Shown here piece after piece: positions 45,745 to 55,182 of a DNA stretch of 64,000 bases. The stretch spans positions 124,001 to 188,000 of the forward strand of contig NZ_FOSB01000007.1 in NCBI RefSeq assembly GCF_900114165.1. Direction: 5' to 3'. Below the pieces are notes generated by a model. That model did not search any database, was not told the origin of the DNA, and was given only the letters and a program-made list of their open reading frames with translations. Positions within the stretch are counted from its first letter, which is position 1, and the number at the start of each line of letters is the position of its first letter. Source of the DNA: Halobacillus dabanensis (GTDB lineage Bacteria; Bacillota; Bacilli; Bacillales; Halobacillaceae). The translations under genes and the position numbers were made by a program.

Positions 45745-45748
45745 AACA
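45733..45748. promoter_or_regulatory. parS: parS site at the end of splB
   Basis: TATTTCACGTGAAACA differs from TGTTNCACGTGAAACA only at the second base. It includes the splB stop codon. Confidence 0.8.
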
Positions 45749-45781
45749 AAACAGGCGTTCAAATCGCCTCTTTTGTTTTTT
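45747..45781 (+). terminator. splAB terminator
   Basis: Arms CAAAACAGGCG and CGCCTCTTTTG with one mismatch, then TTTTTTAT. It begins inside the parS site. Confidence 0.75.
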
Positions 45782-45844
45782 ATGTGAGGGAGAATATTTC
45801 CATTGAGGTTCACAAACACTAGAAAGAAGAGAAGGAGGTTCCCT

Positions 45845-46318
45845 ATGGCTTTTACACTATTTTTCTTCGGCTCCTGGCTAGTGTTAACACTGTTTACCAT
45901 TATACCAAAGAAACTAGCCTTTACTGAAAATACGTTTGTGTTTTTAATTCTCCTTGTGATCAGTATTAACTGGACATGGATTATTTACGAAGAGTTTAAA
46001 TTCATCGAATCCACGGAAACGCCTATGGATTATGCAGCCTTTTTGATGTTCAGAAGTATAATCATCCCGATAGTGATCATCACTCAATTGAATATATCAG
46101 CATTAGCCCGGTCAAGAACCCTTTCTTTATGGACGATAGTTTTATCGACTGCGTGCTTGCTTCTGTTCACATTTTTTTCCCTTCACTTCGGAATGATCAA
46201 ATATGTGAATTGGAACATCGCTTACGATGCTCTATACTATTTGGCTCTCCATGGAATTGCATATGTTACGTTGAAAATATTCCAAACCATTCAAATGAAT
46301 GAGGTTAATGACTTATGA
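45845..46318 (+). CDS. Four-helix membrane protein of unknown function
   Basis: 157 aa from ATG at 45845 (AAGGAGG upstream). About four helices, with the first loop IPKKLAFTENTF and WTWIIYEEFKFIES. I recognise no family. It overlaps the next gene in an ATGA, and both are membrane proteins of similar size, so they probably act together. Lying between splB and a ger operon, they may be spore-related; that is guesswork. Confidence 0.75.
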   Translation: MAFTLFFFGSWLVLTLFTIIPKKLAFTENTFVFLILLVISINWTWIIYEEFKFIESTETPMDYAAFLMFRSIIIPIVIITQLNISALARSRTLSLWTIVLSTACLLLFTFFSLHFGMIKYVNWNIAYDALYYLALHGIAYVTLKIFQTIQMNEVNDL

Positions 46319-46839
46319 ATATATGGAAAAACTTTGATGTAAACGAAATATCGATCCTCATCATGCTTATCGCTTCTTATGCTCTTATCTATTTCCTCCC
46401 AAGAAAATATAAGAGAGATATCGCTCTGTTATTTTTATTTTTCGGGTTTACCATCGGGGTTGTTTTCGACTTTACCATCGGAGGCGGGATCATTGACTTT
46501 TATACATTAAATGATTCGGAAAGGTATGAGCTGTTCGACTTTTTCTACTATTTGCTTTTCGCACCGTTCAGCTACTTATTTGTCTACTTATATGATACTT
46601 TCCATATCAGCAAGAAAACTTTCATTGTGTACATTATAGCATGGGCATTACTTGGTGTAGGAATGCAATGGGTGTTTACTTTAATAAATATTATCGAATT
46701 CAAGAAGGACTACCGGGTTCCTTACTCCTTTGCAATATTCCTTATAACACAAACGATAACAGCACTCTATTATGAGAATGTAGCTTCAAAGAGACAGATT
46801 CTTCGTAGACCAAAAAGAAACACGCGCATGGACTCCTGA
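46315..46839 (+). CDS. Five-helix membrane protein, partner of the preceding gene
   Basis: 174 aa, helices at about 12-28, 36-52, 78-96, 103-125 and 138-155. GFTIGVVFDFTIGGGIIDFYTLND and FYYLLFAPFSYLFVYLYDTF are the most distinctive stretches. The C-terminus is basic (SKRQILRRPKRNTR). No family recognised. Coupled to the upstream gene by a 4-bp overlap. Confidence 0.75.
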   Translation: MNIWKNFDVNEISILIMLIASYALIYFLPRKYKRDIALLFLFFGFTIGVVFDFTIGGGIIDFYTLNDSERYELFDFFYYLLFAPFSYLFVYLYDTFHISKKTFIVYIIAWALLGVGMQWVFTLINIIEFKKDYRVPYSFAIFLITQTITALYYENVASKRQILRRPKRNTRMDS

Positions 46840-46858
46840 TGCACGTGTTTCTTTTTGG
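46810..46858 (+). terminator. Terminator of the two-gene membrane operon
   Basis: Arms CCAAAAAGAAACACG and CGTGTTTCTTTTTGG, extended by GCAT/ATGC. It overlaps the end of the coding region. Confidence 0.8.
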
Positions 46859-47155
46859 TTTTTCATTTTGCTTCGAAGGGCTTTCCATTACCGGGAATCC
46901 ATTATGGCTTTAAAACCGGGATCACATAAACTCGGGGAGGATCTTAACCGGTAAGTTGTTGAGGCATCGTGGTCTACGGGAACCCTCTTAACAAGATCAA
47001 ATTCTCTATCCTATTGTTTGATATGATTGGCGTCTTGCTTTCTTTCCCTGCTCTCTTGGGACAGCGGGGAAAAGGAGGAGGCTCCTCTACCCACATTGCC
47101 ATCTTAAGTACAGTTCCTGAATTGGTAAGAAAGCTTTTGGCACCAAGAATTTCTC
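46859..47155. other. Non-coding gap before the ger operon end
   Basis: No supported gene, RNA or repeat. The gerC stop lies at its right edge without a clear terminator. Confidence 0.5.
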
Positions 47156-48244
47156 TTAGGAGAATATCCCGTATTCCGTAATCTCTACATTAATTTTCAC
47201 ATTGACTTTAAGGTCAGAATAATTATCCTTCCATTTGGTGAGGTCAAAATTCCTTTTTCTTGTTTTCGCAAAGTTCCCTAACCCAAGTGGATCGATTTCC
47301 TTCTCTTTGAACATTTGTATCAACTCATCGGCGTTTTTTTCGAAAAAATCGACAGATGCTTTTTCAATTTCTTTAGCTAAAGCAGGGGTTGCCTCTCTAT
47401 TGATACCGACCATTTCATTGACTTCCGCTTTGAGATCGATCTTGATATCAAATTCGGGATCATCCACTGTCCCTTTCATTTCGTAATTAACACTCGATCC
47501 AATATTATCCAACATAATGGTTCCACCTTCGAAGTTAATCTTCTGCATCCCCCTTTTAAAGTTTTCCTTAAGCATTCTAAATGGAAAGCTCTTGGATTCG
47601 GGGATGGTACCGACTACGGCCCCTCCTTTGAAAAAAGCGAGACCGTCAAGTTCAACTGTGGAGTCCTTTGGAATAATAATCGGAAGGAAGGGATCCATCC
47701 CTTCAGCATAATAAGAATAAAGGAATCTATGGAGATTCGTTTTCGGGAAGTTATATTGAGTATTAGTATCAATCAGGCCCTTTAAGTGTCTGGATGATGT
47801 AGATTCCTGGGAAGAGGAAGGTTTACTTTCAATCACATCTTTCGTGTCACCGTCGACAATTCCCAGGAACATGTTACGGCTGATTCGCGGATCTCGACTT
47901 AAAATATCGATGATATCCGATATCCCCTCCTCAGCCAGTTCCATGCTGTAAAGAGTGACTGACAGTTTTCCGATAGAAATCGGTTTGGAAGACTGCTTCT
48001 GAATTTCTTCTTCCACTTCTTTTACCCCGTCGGCGCTTGCAGTCAAATAAACTTCGGTTGCAGGTGACCCCTCCCCACTGCCTTCATATTGGGGAATCGA
48101 CACGGTTCCTCTGATTCGCTTATTTTCCCCTTTGTCATACCCTGCCATTTGGATGATGGCATTCTCCTCTACACTACTATGGTCTATACATCCTGACAAA
48201 AGTGACACTGCAATTAGGGAAACAAGAAAAATTTTAGCCTTCAC
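47156..48244 (-). CDS. Spore germination lipoprotein, Ger(x)C family
   Basis: 362 aa. Lipoprotein signal with lipobox LLSGC (Cys19), then the Ger(x)C domain with GTVSIPQYEG and, towards the C-terminus, KKNADELIQMFKEKEIDPLGLG-like helices. It is the C subunit of a germinant receptor anchored to the inner spore membrane. Overlaps gerB by 11 bp. Confidence 0.92.
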   Translation of the reverse strand: MKAKIFLVSLIAVSLLSGCIDHSSVEENAIIQMAGYDKGENKRIRGTVSIPQYEGSGEGSPATEVYLTASADGVKEVEEEIQKQSSKPISIGKLSVTLYSMELAEEGISDIIDILSRDPRISRNMFLGIVDGDTKDVIESKPSSSQESTSSRHLKGLIDTNTQYNFPKTNLHRFLYSYYAEGMDPFLPIIIPKDSTVELDGLAFFKGGAVVGTIPESKSFPFRMLKENFKRGMQKINFEGGTIMLDNIGSSVNYEMKGTVDDPEFDIKIDLKAEVNEMVGINREATPALAKEIEKASVDFFEKNADELIQMFKEKEIDPLGLGNFAKTRKRNFDLTKWKDNYSDLKVNVKINVEITEYGIFS

Positions 48245-49349
48245 GTTTCTTCCTCACTTTATCTGAGATAGTTTTAAGCACAAGCAAGACGGGGATATAA
48301 AGTAAAACATAAAAGCCAGCTTGACCAGAAAGATTATTCACCGCATCAATGACTGGGCGACCTTCTAGTATTGCAGCAGGGAAGAAAAGCACAAGGATGA
48401 ACGCAATCAGTACATATTTCTGTTTAATATTGAACAGGCGTTTCGGAATCCTTGTCGCCCCCCATAAACCAAGACAAATATTCGGCAGGATGACATACAG
48501 CCACATCGCAATTCCCACGTATTCAAACCGTTCAATAAAAGGGAACTCGACGATTTTCCAAGCTGAAATGGTACCCCATAAAACCTGTTTCAGTTGTTCT
48601 TCACTAAAATAAACAAATGTAACGATTAAACTGATCAAGTAGATCATCGTCGTGTAAAAAACTGCAAAGTGCGCCCATTTCTTCGACTTAGCAGGATTTT
48701 TTATAAACGGGTAATAGATCAACAGAAATTCCAGACCGATAAAGCTCAAAATGCTTTGTTTTGTTGCTGCCAGGATGTCTGTAACGCTATGACTGATCAC
48801 CGGATATACATTCAGCGAATGACCGGCCTGGACGGGGAAGTATTTCAACAGTAAAAGCGGTAGTCCGATGAAAACACTGATCAGACATACCCCTGTGATC
48901 ACCCGGAAGCCCCCCGAAACAAGATAGTAAACAAGGGAAAGGAGGACGAATACGAATATCCAAACCTGCAGACTTGGAAACACCCATACTTTAATGACCT
49001 CTATGAATGTGATAATGACAGTAAAGGTTAATAGAAGGAAATACAAACTAAAAACCAGGCTTAAGAAGCCACCGATATACTTCCCAAAAACATTCTTATG
49101 AATTTGGACAATATCACCGCCTCCGTTTTGAAGGAGGCGATAGATCATCCAAAGAATAAGGTGCAGAAATACTCCGGCAATCAATATAGAAATCCACGCG
49201 TCGTACCCGGCTTTTTCCACCAGGTATTTTTCAAATCCAAGGATCCCAACCCCGATTTGCATACTATGAATCAAAAAAAACACATACATCGGGGTCACTA
49301 AATAATTCTCTGGAATATCCAAGCTATTCGTGTTGTTAAGTTTATTCAT
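48234..49349 (-). CDS. Spore germination permease, GerB family
   Basis: 371 aa from ATG at 49349 with AGAGGG upstream. About ten helices of the APC fold; PMYVFFLIHSMQIGVGILGFE is the family start. The B subunit of a germinant receptor, which helps recognise the germinant. Overlaps gerA by 8 bp. Confidence 0.92.
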   Translation of the reverse strand: MNKLNNTNSLDIPENYLVTPMYVFFLIHSMQIGVGILGFEKYLVEKAGYDAWISILIAGVFLHLILWMIYRLLQNGGGDIVQIHKNVFGKYIGGFLSLVFSLYFLLLTFTVIITFIEVIKVWVFPSLQVWIFVFVLLSLVYYLVSGGFRVITGVCLISVFIGLPLLLLKYFPVQAGHSLNVYPVISHSVTDILAATKQSILSFIGLEFLLIYYPFIKNPAKSKKWAHFAVFYTTMIYLISLIVTFVYFSEEQLKQVLWGTISAWKIVEFPFIERFEYVGIAMWLYVILPNICLGLWGATRIPKRLFNIKQKYVLIAFILVLFFPAAILEGRPVIDAVNNLSGQAGFYVLLYIPVLLVLKTISDKVRKKREG

Positions 49350-50853
49350 CAATATCCCTCTTTGCATTCGCACGGGATGCATCCATCCGTTGAGAATCTT
49401 TGGTACGCATCAAAGTCGGTCGTTCCGTCTGCTTACTGAAAGGTAACCGGACAAATGAGTCTTTTAAGTCATGGACTCGTAGTGGATAGATCGGTTCGAA
49501 AAATGGACGGCCGATGGATTGTAGTTTGACCAGATGGCCGATGAAGAAAACCATACACATGGACACGCCGATCAATCCCCACATTTGTGCCCCAATGATA
49601 AACGGAAACCGGATCAAGCGAATGGTATTACCAATCTGATAAATAGGGGTCGTAAAGGAGGCAAGTGCGCTTAATGCGACGATAATCAATAACACATTAC
49701 TCGTCAGACCTGCATCTACGGCTGCTGTTCCGATAACGATACCACCAACGATACCGATCGTTTGCCCGATTTTCGTCGGAAGTCTTGCTCCTGCTTCCCT
49801 CAATAATTCGATCGTCAATTCTAATACAATGACTTCTAATATCGGTGGAAACGGGATGTCAGCTCTGGAAGATACGATCGTTGCCATCAATTCACCAGGG
49901 ATCATCTCATGGTGATAAGTGAGTACAGCAACATAAAGAGGCGTACTCAAAACCGAGAAAATGACCGCAAATAATCGAATCAATCGAAAGACCGTCGCTA
50001 AATGCCACGGAACAAAATAATCATCAGAAGCACCAAAAAGCTCAACAACCGTTGTGGGACACGTCAACGCATGTGGTGCACCATCAGCCATGATAGCAAC
50101 TTTTCCTTCAATCAAGTTTGACACGACCCTGTCCGGGCGTTCGGTATCAAGAAATTGCGGAAAAGGAGAATTAGAGTTATCGGCAAGAATTTGTGAAATG
50201 AATGAGCTGTCAATTAACTGGTCGAATTCAATATCTTCTAAACGTTGGGTTACAGTTTCGACATTTTTCGGATCTACCACCCCATCCACAAAGATAACCG
50301 CCACACGTGTCTTCGTTACCTTCCCAATAGTGAGTTCTTTAATTGTCAACTGTGGCAAGGGGAGGCGTTTTCGAATGAGATTGATGTTCGTATTAAGGGT
50401 TTCTACAAAGGCCTCTTTGGGTCCGACAACACTGAATTCAACTTCAGGAATGCTGACCTGTCTTGCTTCAAGTGAAACAGCCGGGATAAGAAGTACCTCT
50501 TTAGCAGAGTTACTAAGCTGGATCATAATATACCCGAACATCACTTTCTCTTGAATAAGATCGATATCCTCCGTCACAGTCATATTTTCTACGGGTATAT
50601 TTTGCTTGATCTCCTCTATACTTTGAAAAATCCCATCGTTAAGTATTGGAAGCACGCTTCGATTCAGGATTTTCGAATCACTCATCGTTTTTATATATGA
50701 AATCGTGCACTCATTTTCCCCACCAAGACTATAGCAAACAAAGTCCTCTGAATTTTGCAAGGATTGAATGAACTCCGTCAGGGATTTTTTTTGCTTTGAT
50801 TTCTGCTGTGTTTGCTCCGTGGAGCTTTTCTCTTTCCTTTTCCACTTCCACAT
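49342..50853 (-). CDS. Spore germination protein, GerA family
   Basis: 503 aa from ATG at 50853; a GTG four codons upstream is an alternative. Cytoplasmic N-terminal domain (about 1-290), then about five helices with SSRADIPFPPILEVIVLELTIELLREAG and IGGVVIGTAAVDAGL-like segments. The A subunit of a germinant receptor. With the B and C genes it forms a complete gerABC operon, lying next to splAB. Confidence 0.93.
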   Translation of the reverse strand: MWKWKRKEKSSTEQTQQKSKQKKSLTEFIQSLQNSEDFVCYSLGGENECTISYIKTMSDSKILNRSVLPILNDGIFQSIEEIKQNIPVENMTVTEDIDLIQEKVMFGYIMIQLSNSAKEVLLIPAVSLEARQVSIPEVEFSVVGPKEAFVETLNTNINLIRKRLPLPQLTIKELTIGKVTKTRVAVIFVDGVVDPKNVETVTQRLEDIEFDQLIDSSFISQILADNSNSPFPQFLDTERPDRVVSNLIEGKVAIMADGAPHALTCPTTVVELFGASDDYFVPWHLATVFRLIRLFAVIFSVLSTPLYVAVLTYHHEMIPGELMATIVSSRADIPFPPILEVIVLELTIELLREAGARLPTKIGQTIGIVGGIVIGTAAVDAGLTSNVLLIIVALSALASFTTPIYQIGNTIRLIRFPFIIGAQMWGLIGVSMCMVFFIGHLVKLQSIGRPFFEPIYPLRVHDLKDSFVRLPFSKQTERPTLMRTKDSQRMDASRANAKRDIDE

Positions 50854-50952
50854 GATGAACCCCACTTCTGGTGTGACTTCTATTTATTATCATCCACATA
50901 CTGTAATAATTTATACCTTGTTGGAAACTATAAAAAGGCAAGGAGGTTTCGT

Positions 50953-51192
50953 ATGATTTATGCCTATATATCTCCGTTACTTATTGTCACCCTTATATTG
51001 GTATCCACCATTTTCATCATCGATTGGCTAACCAAAGTATTGATCTATATATTCCTAGTGAATTTGATGGTTCTGCCTGGGCTCCTTCTATTCATTGAAG
51101 AAGCTAAAGATAAAAAGTTGAGGCAACCGTCGATAAAGCCGTCAATAACTAAGGAGGAAAAACAAGATGTCGAGAAAAATGTTAACAGCTAA
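50953..51192 (+). CDS. Small two-helix membrane protein of unknown function
   Basis: 79 aa from ATG at 50953 (AAGGAGG upstream). Helices at about 5-25 and 29-50, then a Lys/Glu-rich tail. Divergent from gerA and overlapping the DUF3231 gene by 26 bp. Small proteins of this type next to ger operons have been called GerD- or GerE-unrelated accessory subunits in some species; this assignment is not supported here. Confidence 0.65.
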   Translation: MIYAYISPLLIVTLILVSTIFIIDWLTKVLIYIFLVNLMVLPGLLLFIEEAKDKKLRQPSIKPSITKEEKQDVEKNVNS

Positions 51193-52153
51193 TGAAATCG
51201 GCCTGCTCTGGACGCAATATATTCAGAACAGCATGGCGGTTCCACTGCTGGAATATTTCAAGTTGACTAATGAAGATAAGACACTGGAACCCATCATTAA
51301 TTTAGCAAGGGATATTGCAGAGGAGGGTGTTCAGCAATGCCAGGCATTTTTTGATGAAGCGGACCTCTCCGTTCCCTATGGTTATAGCCTAGATGATATG
51401 AATCCGAATGCTCACAGGCTTTTTACAGAAGCTTTTATGCTAGCTTTTATCGAACATATGGGGAAAGTAGGTCTTACTTCTGATGGTTTATCCTTAGGTA
51501 CATCAGCAAGGGAGGATGTGCGGAATTTTTTCACGGAGAGAATGAATAAGCAAGATCAACTTTACAACCTTTGCGTCAATACCGCCATGGAACAGGGATT
51601 TTATACATCGGCACCACAAATCGAGGTGGAAAATAACGTTGAATTTATTGAAGGAAAAGGATACTTTCATCCTTTTAGCAAACGTTCTTTAAATACTATC
51701 GAAATTCTGCACTTATATGAAAATGCAAAAAACAATTACCTCGGCGAAGCGGTTTGTCAGGCTTTCGCTCAAACAAGCAAAAACAAAACCGTAAAAAATT
51801 TCATGGTGAAGGGGAAGAATATATCCACCAAACATAGGAAGATCTTCACAAAAATCCTGGATCAATCAGGCATTGTTACACCTAGCCATTCTTCCAACTA
51901 TTTGACCAACAATACAGACCCAGTATTTTCTGACCGATTGATGATGTACATGATGAATGTCTTTGTTACAGCCGGTCATGCGAATTATGCGAATGGGGCG
52001 ACACATAGTTTGCGCTACGATATCGTCTATACTTATCATCGGTTGTCTGTCGATACGGCTGTTTTCTCTAAAAATGGGCTCGACATCATGATTCACAATG
52101 GCTGGTTTGAAGAACCCCCTCAAGCTCCAGATAAGCAAAAACTCATCCAATAA
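51167..52153 (+). CDS. DUF3231 family protein
   Basis: 328 aa, with two related halves of about 160 residues (NEIGLLWTQYIQNSMA and NTIEILHLYENAKNNYLG open the repeats), each a likely four-helix bundle of ferritin-like outline. DUF3231 is common in spore-forming Bacillaceae, often in several copies; function unknown. In an operon with the small membrane protein upstream. Confidence 0.85.
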   Translation: MSRKMLTANEIGLLWTQYIQNSMAVPLLEYFKLTNEDKTLEPIINLARDIAEEGVQQCQAFFDEADLSVPYGYSLDDMNPNAHRLFTEAFMLAFIEHMGKVGLTSDGLSLGTSAREDVRNFFTERMNKQDQLYNLCVNTAMEQGFYTSAPQIEVENNVEFIEGKGYFHPFSKRSLNTIEILHLYENAKNNYLGEAVCQAFAQTSKNKTVKNFMVKGKNISTKHRKIFTKILDQSGIVTPSHSSNYLTNNTDPVFSDRLMMYMMNVFVTAGHANYANGATHSLRYDIVYTYHRLSVDTAVFSKNGLDIMIHNGWFEEPPQAPDKQKLIQ

Positions 52154-52176
52154 TATTTAGCGGAAGAGGAATCGAT

Positions 52177-52647
52177 ATGAAGGAAAAAAAACTAGAAATT
52201 TTATTATGGAGCATAGCCTTCCCCGGGTTCGGACAGATCTTAAATGGTCAGGTCCTCAAAGGGCTTGCCTTTATCCTGTTAGAAGTGATTATCAACCTCA
52301 ACAGCTCCTTTAATATGGCTATAATTCATAGCTTCACAGGGAATATCAACGAAGCAATTGAAGTGACGAACTATCAATGGCTCATGTTCTACCCGTGTGT
52401 GTACATGTTCGCTGTTTGGGATGCCTACCGTCATGCGGATGGTGAGTGCGGACCTTATATATTTGTTCCATTCGCCTTTTCCGCGTACACCGTTACGGTC
52501 GGCCTCATCTATTCGCCTGTTTTCAAGGTGGGAGGAATGCTGATTGGCCCGGTTTGGCTCCCGATTCTTTTCTTATTGCCAGGAATCTTAATCGGTCTTT
52601 ATTTAAGAAAAATCTTCATCCGCCCTTCAAAGAGTTCCATGTCATAA
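52177..52647 (+). CDS. Small polytopic membrane protein of unknown function
   Basis: 156 aa, about four helices. LLWSIAFPGFGQILNGQVLKG near the N-terminus resembles the PGxGQxxNG-KG turn of TM2-like membrane proteins. 23 bp after the DUF3231 gene, so it probably belongs to the same operon. Confidence 0.72.
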   Translation: MKEKKLEILLWSIAFPGFGQILNGQVLKGLAFILLEVIINLNSSFNMAIIHSFTGNINEAIEVTNYQWLMFYPCVYMFAVWDAYRHADGECGPYIFVPFAFSAYTVTVGLIYSPVFKVGGMLIGPVWLPILFLLPGILIGLYLRKIFIRPSKSSMS

Positions 52648-52666
52648 TTCATGGAATTCTTTTTTT
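52631..52666 (+). terminator. Terminator of the DUF3231 operon
   Basis: Arms AGAGTTCCATG and CATGGAATTCT with one mismatch, then seven T; overlaps the stop codon. Confidence 0.75.
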
Positions 52667-52734
52667 GTTTGTTTGATTCTCCCCAAAAGGTGGAATGAGT
52701 TCATAAAATCCTAATTGAGGAGGAACTTACAGTT

Positions 52735-53604
52735 ATGACAAGATATAATCGTCAAACAGATGGACAACCAGCTCAAGAACAGAAAAAACAACCAGGCATG
52801 GAAGGACCTATGACTCCGAGCCCTTTACAGGCAGATGAAGATTACCAAAGTGGAAATAAACTATCAGGTAAAGTTGCGCTTATCACTGGCGGAGATAGCG
52901 GGATTGGACGATCTGTCGCAATCGGTTATGCGAAAGAAGGCGCAGATGTGGCCATTTCCTACTTAGAAGAGCATGAAGATGCGGAACTCACAAAAAGTAA
53001 AATTGAAGCGGAAGGGCGACGGGCGATTTTAATCCCAGGTGACGTCGGCGATGAAGAGGTTAGTAAAGAAGCAGTAGAAAGGACTGTCCAAGAACTAGGG
53101 CAGTTGGACATCCTCGTCAACAATGCGGCAGAACAGCATCCGACTGATGATATTCTCAATATTTCTACAGAACAGTTGGAGAGCACGTTCAAAACGAATA
53201 TCTACTCCATGTTTCATTTAACAAAAGCTGCCATCCCTCATATGAAAAAAGGAAGTACAATCATCAACACTGCGTCCATTAATCCTTATATCGGAAACCC
53301 GGAGCTTGTTGATTATACCGCTTCTAAAGGGGCAGTGGTCGGCTTTACCCGTTCCATGGCTAAACAATTAGTAGACAAAGGAATCCGTGTGAATGGAATT
53401 GCTCCCGGACCTATCTGGACACCGCTCATCCCAGCTACATTTCCTGAAGAAGATGTAGAGGGATTCGGCACCAATACACCAATGGGTCGACCTGGTCAAC
53501 CAGTGGAACATGTCGGAAGTTATGTATTGCTCGCATCTGATGATTCCACGTACATCACAGGACAATTTATTCACATTAATGGTGGCATGTATACATCCAG
53601 CTAA
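52735..53604 (+). CDS. SDR oxidoreductase, YhdF / general stress protein 39 type
   Basis: 289 aa. A hydrophilic N-terminal extension of about 45 residues rich in Gln and Pro, then a Rossmann fold: TGGDSGIGRS (cofactor), NNAAEQHP, catalytic Ser in NTASINPY, Tyr and Lys in YTASKGA. The extension and the NAAEQHP variant are typical of the YhdF/YdaD group, related to glucose 1-dehydrogenase. Substrate unproven. In B. subtilis these are sigma-B genes, but I found no clear sigma-B box here. Confidence 0.88.
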   Translation: MTRYNRQTDGQPAQEQKKQPGMEGPMTPSPLQADEDYQSGNKLSGKVALITGGDSGIGRSVAIGYAKEGADVAISYLEEHEDAELTKSKIEAEGRRAILIPGDVGDEEVSKEAVERTVQELGQLDILVNNAAEQHPTDDILNISTEQLESTFKTNIYSMFHLTKAAIPHMKKGSTIINTASINPYIGNPELVDYTASKGAVVGFTRSMAKQLVDKGIRVNGIAPGPIWTPLIPATFPEEDVEGFGTNTPMGRPGQPVEHVGSYVLLASDDSTYITGQFIHINGGMYTSS

Positions 53605-53740
53605 AAAGAGATATAAGCTGATGTCAGAAACTCTTTAAATTATAAGAAATCGTTAAAAGAAGACTTGCCGCTACATCCTGTTACCACCACCCCTTCACAT
53701 TTAGCGGGAGAAAAGATGGGAAACAGGTCGATAATCTATT

Positions 53741-53776
53741 AAAAACCGGTATCACATTAAAGTGATACCGGTTTTC
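53741..53776. terminator. Bidirectional terminator between two SDR genes
   Basis: Perfect 14-bp arms AAAACCGGTATCAC and GTGATACCGGTTTT. Confidence 0.85.
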
Positions 53777-53777
53777 C

Positions 53778-54539
53778 TTATCTCCCCATCCAACCACCAT
53801 CTACGGCTAGTTGATGACCATGTACATAATTTGAAGCATCCGATGCTAGAAAAATAGCTGCCCCTATAAAGTCTTCCGGTTTCCCCCAATCACCGGCTGG
53901 AATACGATCGAGGATTTGTTGATTCCGATTTTCATCATTAATCAAAGCAGTGTTCATGTCTGTCGCTATATAGCCAGGTACGATACTATTGACATTCACT
54001 CCTTGGGACGCCCACTCATTGGATAAAGCTTTCGTCAGTTGAGATACTCCCCCTTTTGATGCCGCATAAGCAGGTACACGGATTCCGCCCTGGTAAGATA
54101 ATAAAGAAGCAAAGTTGATAATTTTCCCGCCTTGATTCGGAACCATAAAACGTCCGGCTTGTTGACAAAGGATCCACGTCGTCTTCAAGTTGATATTGAT
54201 GACTTCGTCCCAATCTTCTTCTGAAAAATCGACAGCATCAGACCGTCTCTGAATGCCGGCCGCATTTACTAATATATCCACTTTCCCAAAGTTTTCGACC
54301 ACCTTAGGGATAGCTTCTTTTACCTGGTCTGTGTCTTTAAGATCACAATCAATAATGTGACATGTCCTACCCAATTCTTCAATTTCCTCTTTCACATCAA
54401 GCTGTGAAGGGTTTCGTTGCAGTAATGCTATATCTGCTCCAGCTTCTGCTAACCCTAGAGCAACAGAACGGCCTATTCCTCTAGTCCCCCCTGTAACTGC
54501 AGCTATCTTTCCGTCTAATTGAAATAAATGATTTGCCAT
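53778..54539 (-). CDS. kduD: SDR oxidoreductase, probable 2-deoxy-D-gluconate 3-dehydrogenase (KduD type)
   Basis: 253 aa. TGGTRGIGRS cofactor loop, NAAGIQRRSDAVDFSEEDWDEVININL (close to KduD), catalytic Ser in FASLLSYQGG, and Tyr/Lys in YAASKGG. KduD acts in pectin and uronate breakdown. No other kdu genes are nearby, so the role is uncertain and the symbol tentative. Confidence 0.75.
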   Translation of the reverse strand: MANHLFQLDGKIAAVTGGTRGIGRSVALGLAEAGADIALLQRNPSQLDVKEEIEELGRTCHIIDCDLKDTDQVKEAIPKVVENFGKVDILVNAAGIQRRSDAVDFSEEDWDEVININLKTTWILCQQAGRFMVPNQGGKIINFASLLSYQGGIRVPAYAASKGGVSQLTKALSNEWASQGVNVNSIVPGYIATDMNTALINDENRNQQILDRIPAGDWGKPEDFIGAAIFLASDASNYVHGHQLAVDGGWMGR

Positions 54540-54651
54540 GATAATCCCCTTTCTTGATGTTAAAAACCTTTCAATAAAAAAACGCTTTCACATAACACAT
54601 TCTTCATAGGGTTTGGAATATCCTTTCTAATAAGAAATATATTTTATGAAA

Positions 54652-55155
54652 TTAATTTTCATAGCTATGAAAAAAGATATGTTCTGCATGAATGCCTTCT
54701 TCACTCAGCGTCAATTTTCCAAAAGAATATACAGGCAATCGTCGTTTATCGGTGAGGGAACCGGGATTGAATAGTAAAGTTTTCTTGAAGTAGCGGAGGA
54801 CAGGGATATGGGAATGACCATAAATAAGGATATCGACAGGATTCTCTTCAAACGTCTCAAGTGCCCGTTTTTCCGTCGTTTTCTTTGCCCCGTGTCCATG
54901 GACGATTCCGATCACATACCCTTTCCAATTCAACTGCTTTTTATATGGGAAACGTCTCCGCACCTCTTCACCATCTACATTTCCATATACACCATAAACA
55001 GGTGCATAATCTTTCAACTTCTCATAAAGATCTATCGTCTGCCAATCGCCTGCATGGATAATCGCATCCGCATCCCCTAACTCTTCCAAGAAACGTTCGG
55101 GGAGTACCTTAGACTTTTTAGGCATATGGGTATCAGATACAACAATGATTTTCAA
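54652..55155 (-). CDS. MJ0936-type metallophosphoesterase (YfcE/YsnB-like)
   Basis: 167 aa with the full calcineurin-like metal set: DTHMP (Asp8, His10), HAGDW, GNVDGEE, VHGHG and GHSH. A small phosphodiesterase with unknown natural substrate. Last gene before the repeat that borders rsmG. Confidence 0.9.
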   Translation of the reverse strand: MKIIVVSDTHMPKKSKVLPERFLEELGDADAIIHAGDWQTIDLYEKLKDYAPVYGVYGNVDGEEVRRRFPYKKQLNWKGYVIGIVHGHGAKKTTEKRALETFEENPVDILIYGHSHIPVLRYFKKTLLFNPGSLTDKRRLPVYSFGKLTLSEEGIHAEHIFFHSYEN

Positions 55156-55182
55156 CGCCCTTCCTCCTCTTCGTATTCAATA

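Noticed and set aside
46969-47181. 70-codon plus-strand ORF before the ger operon
   Set aside because: No ribosome-binding site, overlaps the gerC 3' end, and the sequence looks non-coding.
50866-50952. Sigma-G promoter for gerABC
   Set aside because: Weak partial matches only in an AT-rich stretch; not distinguishable from background by eye.
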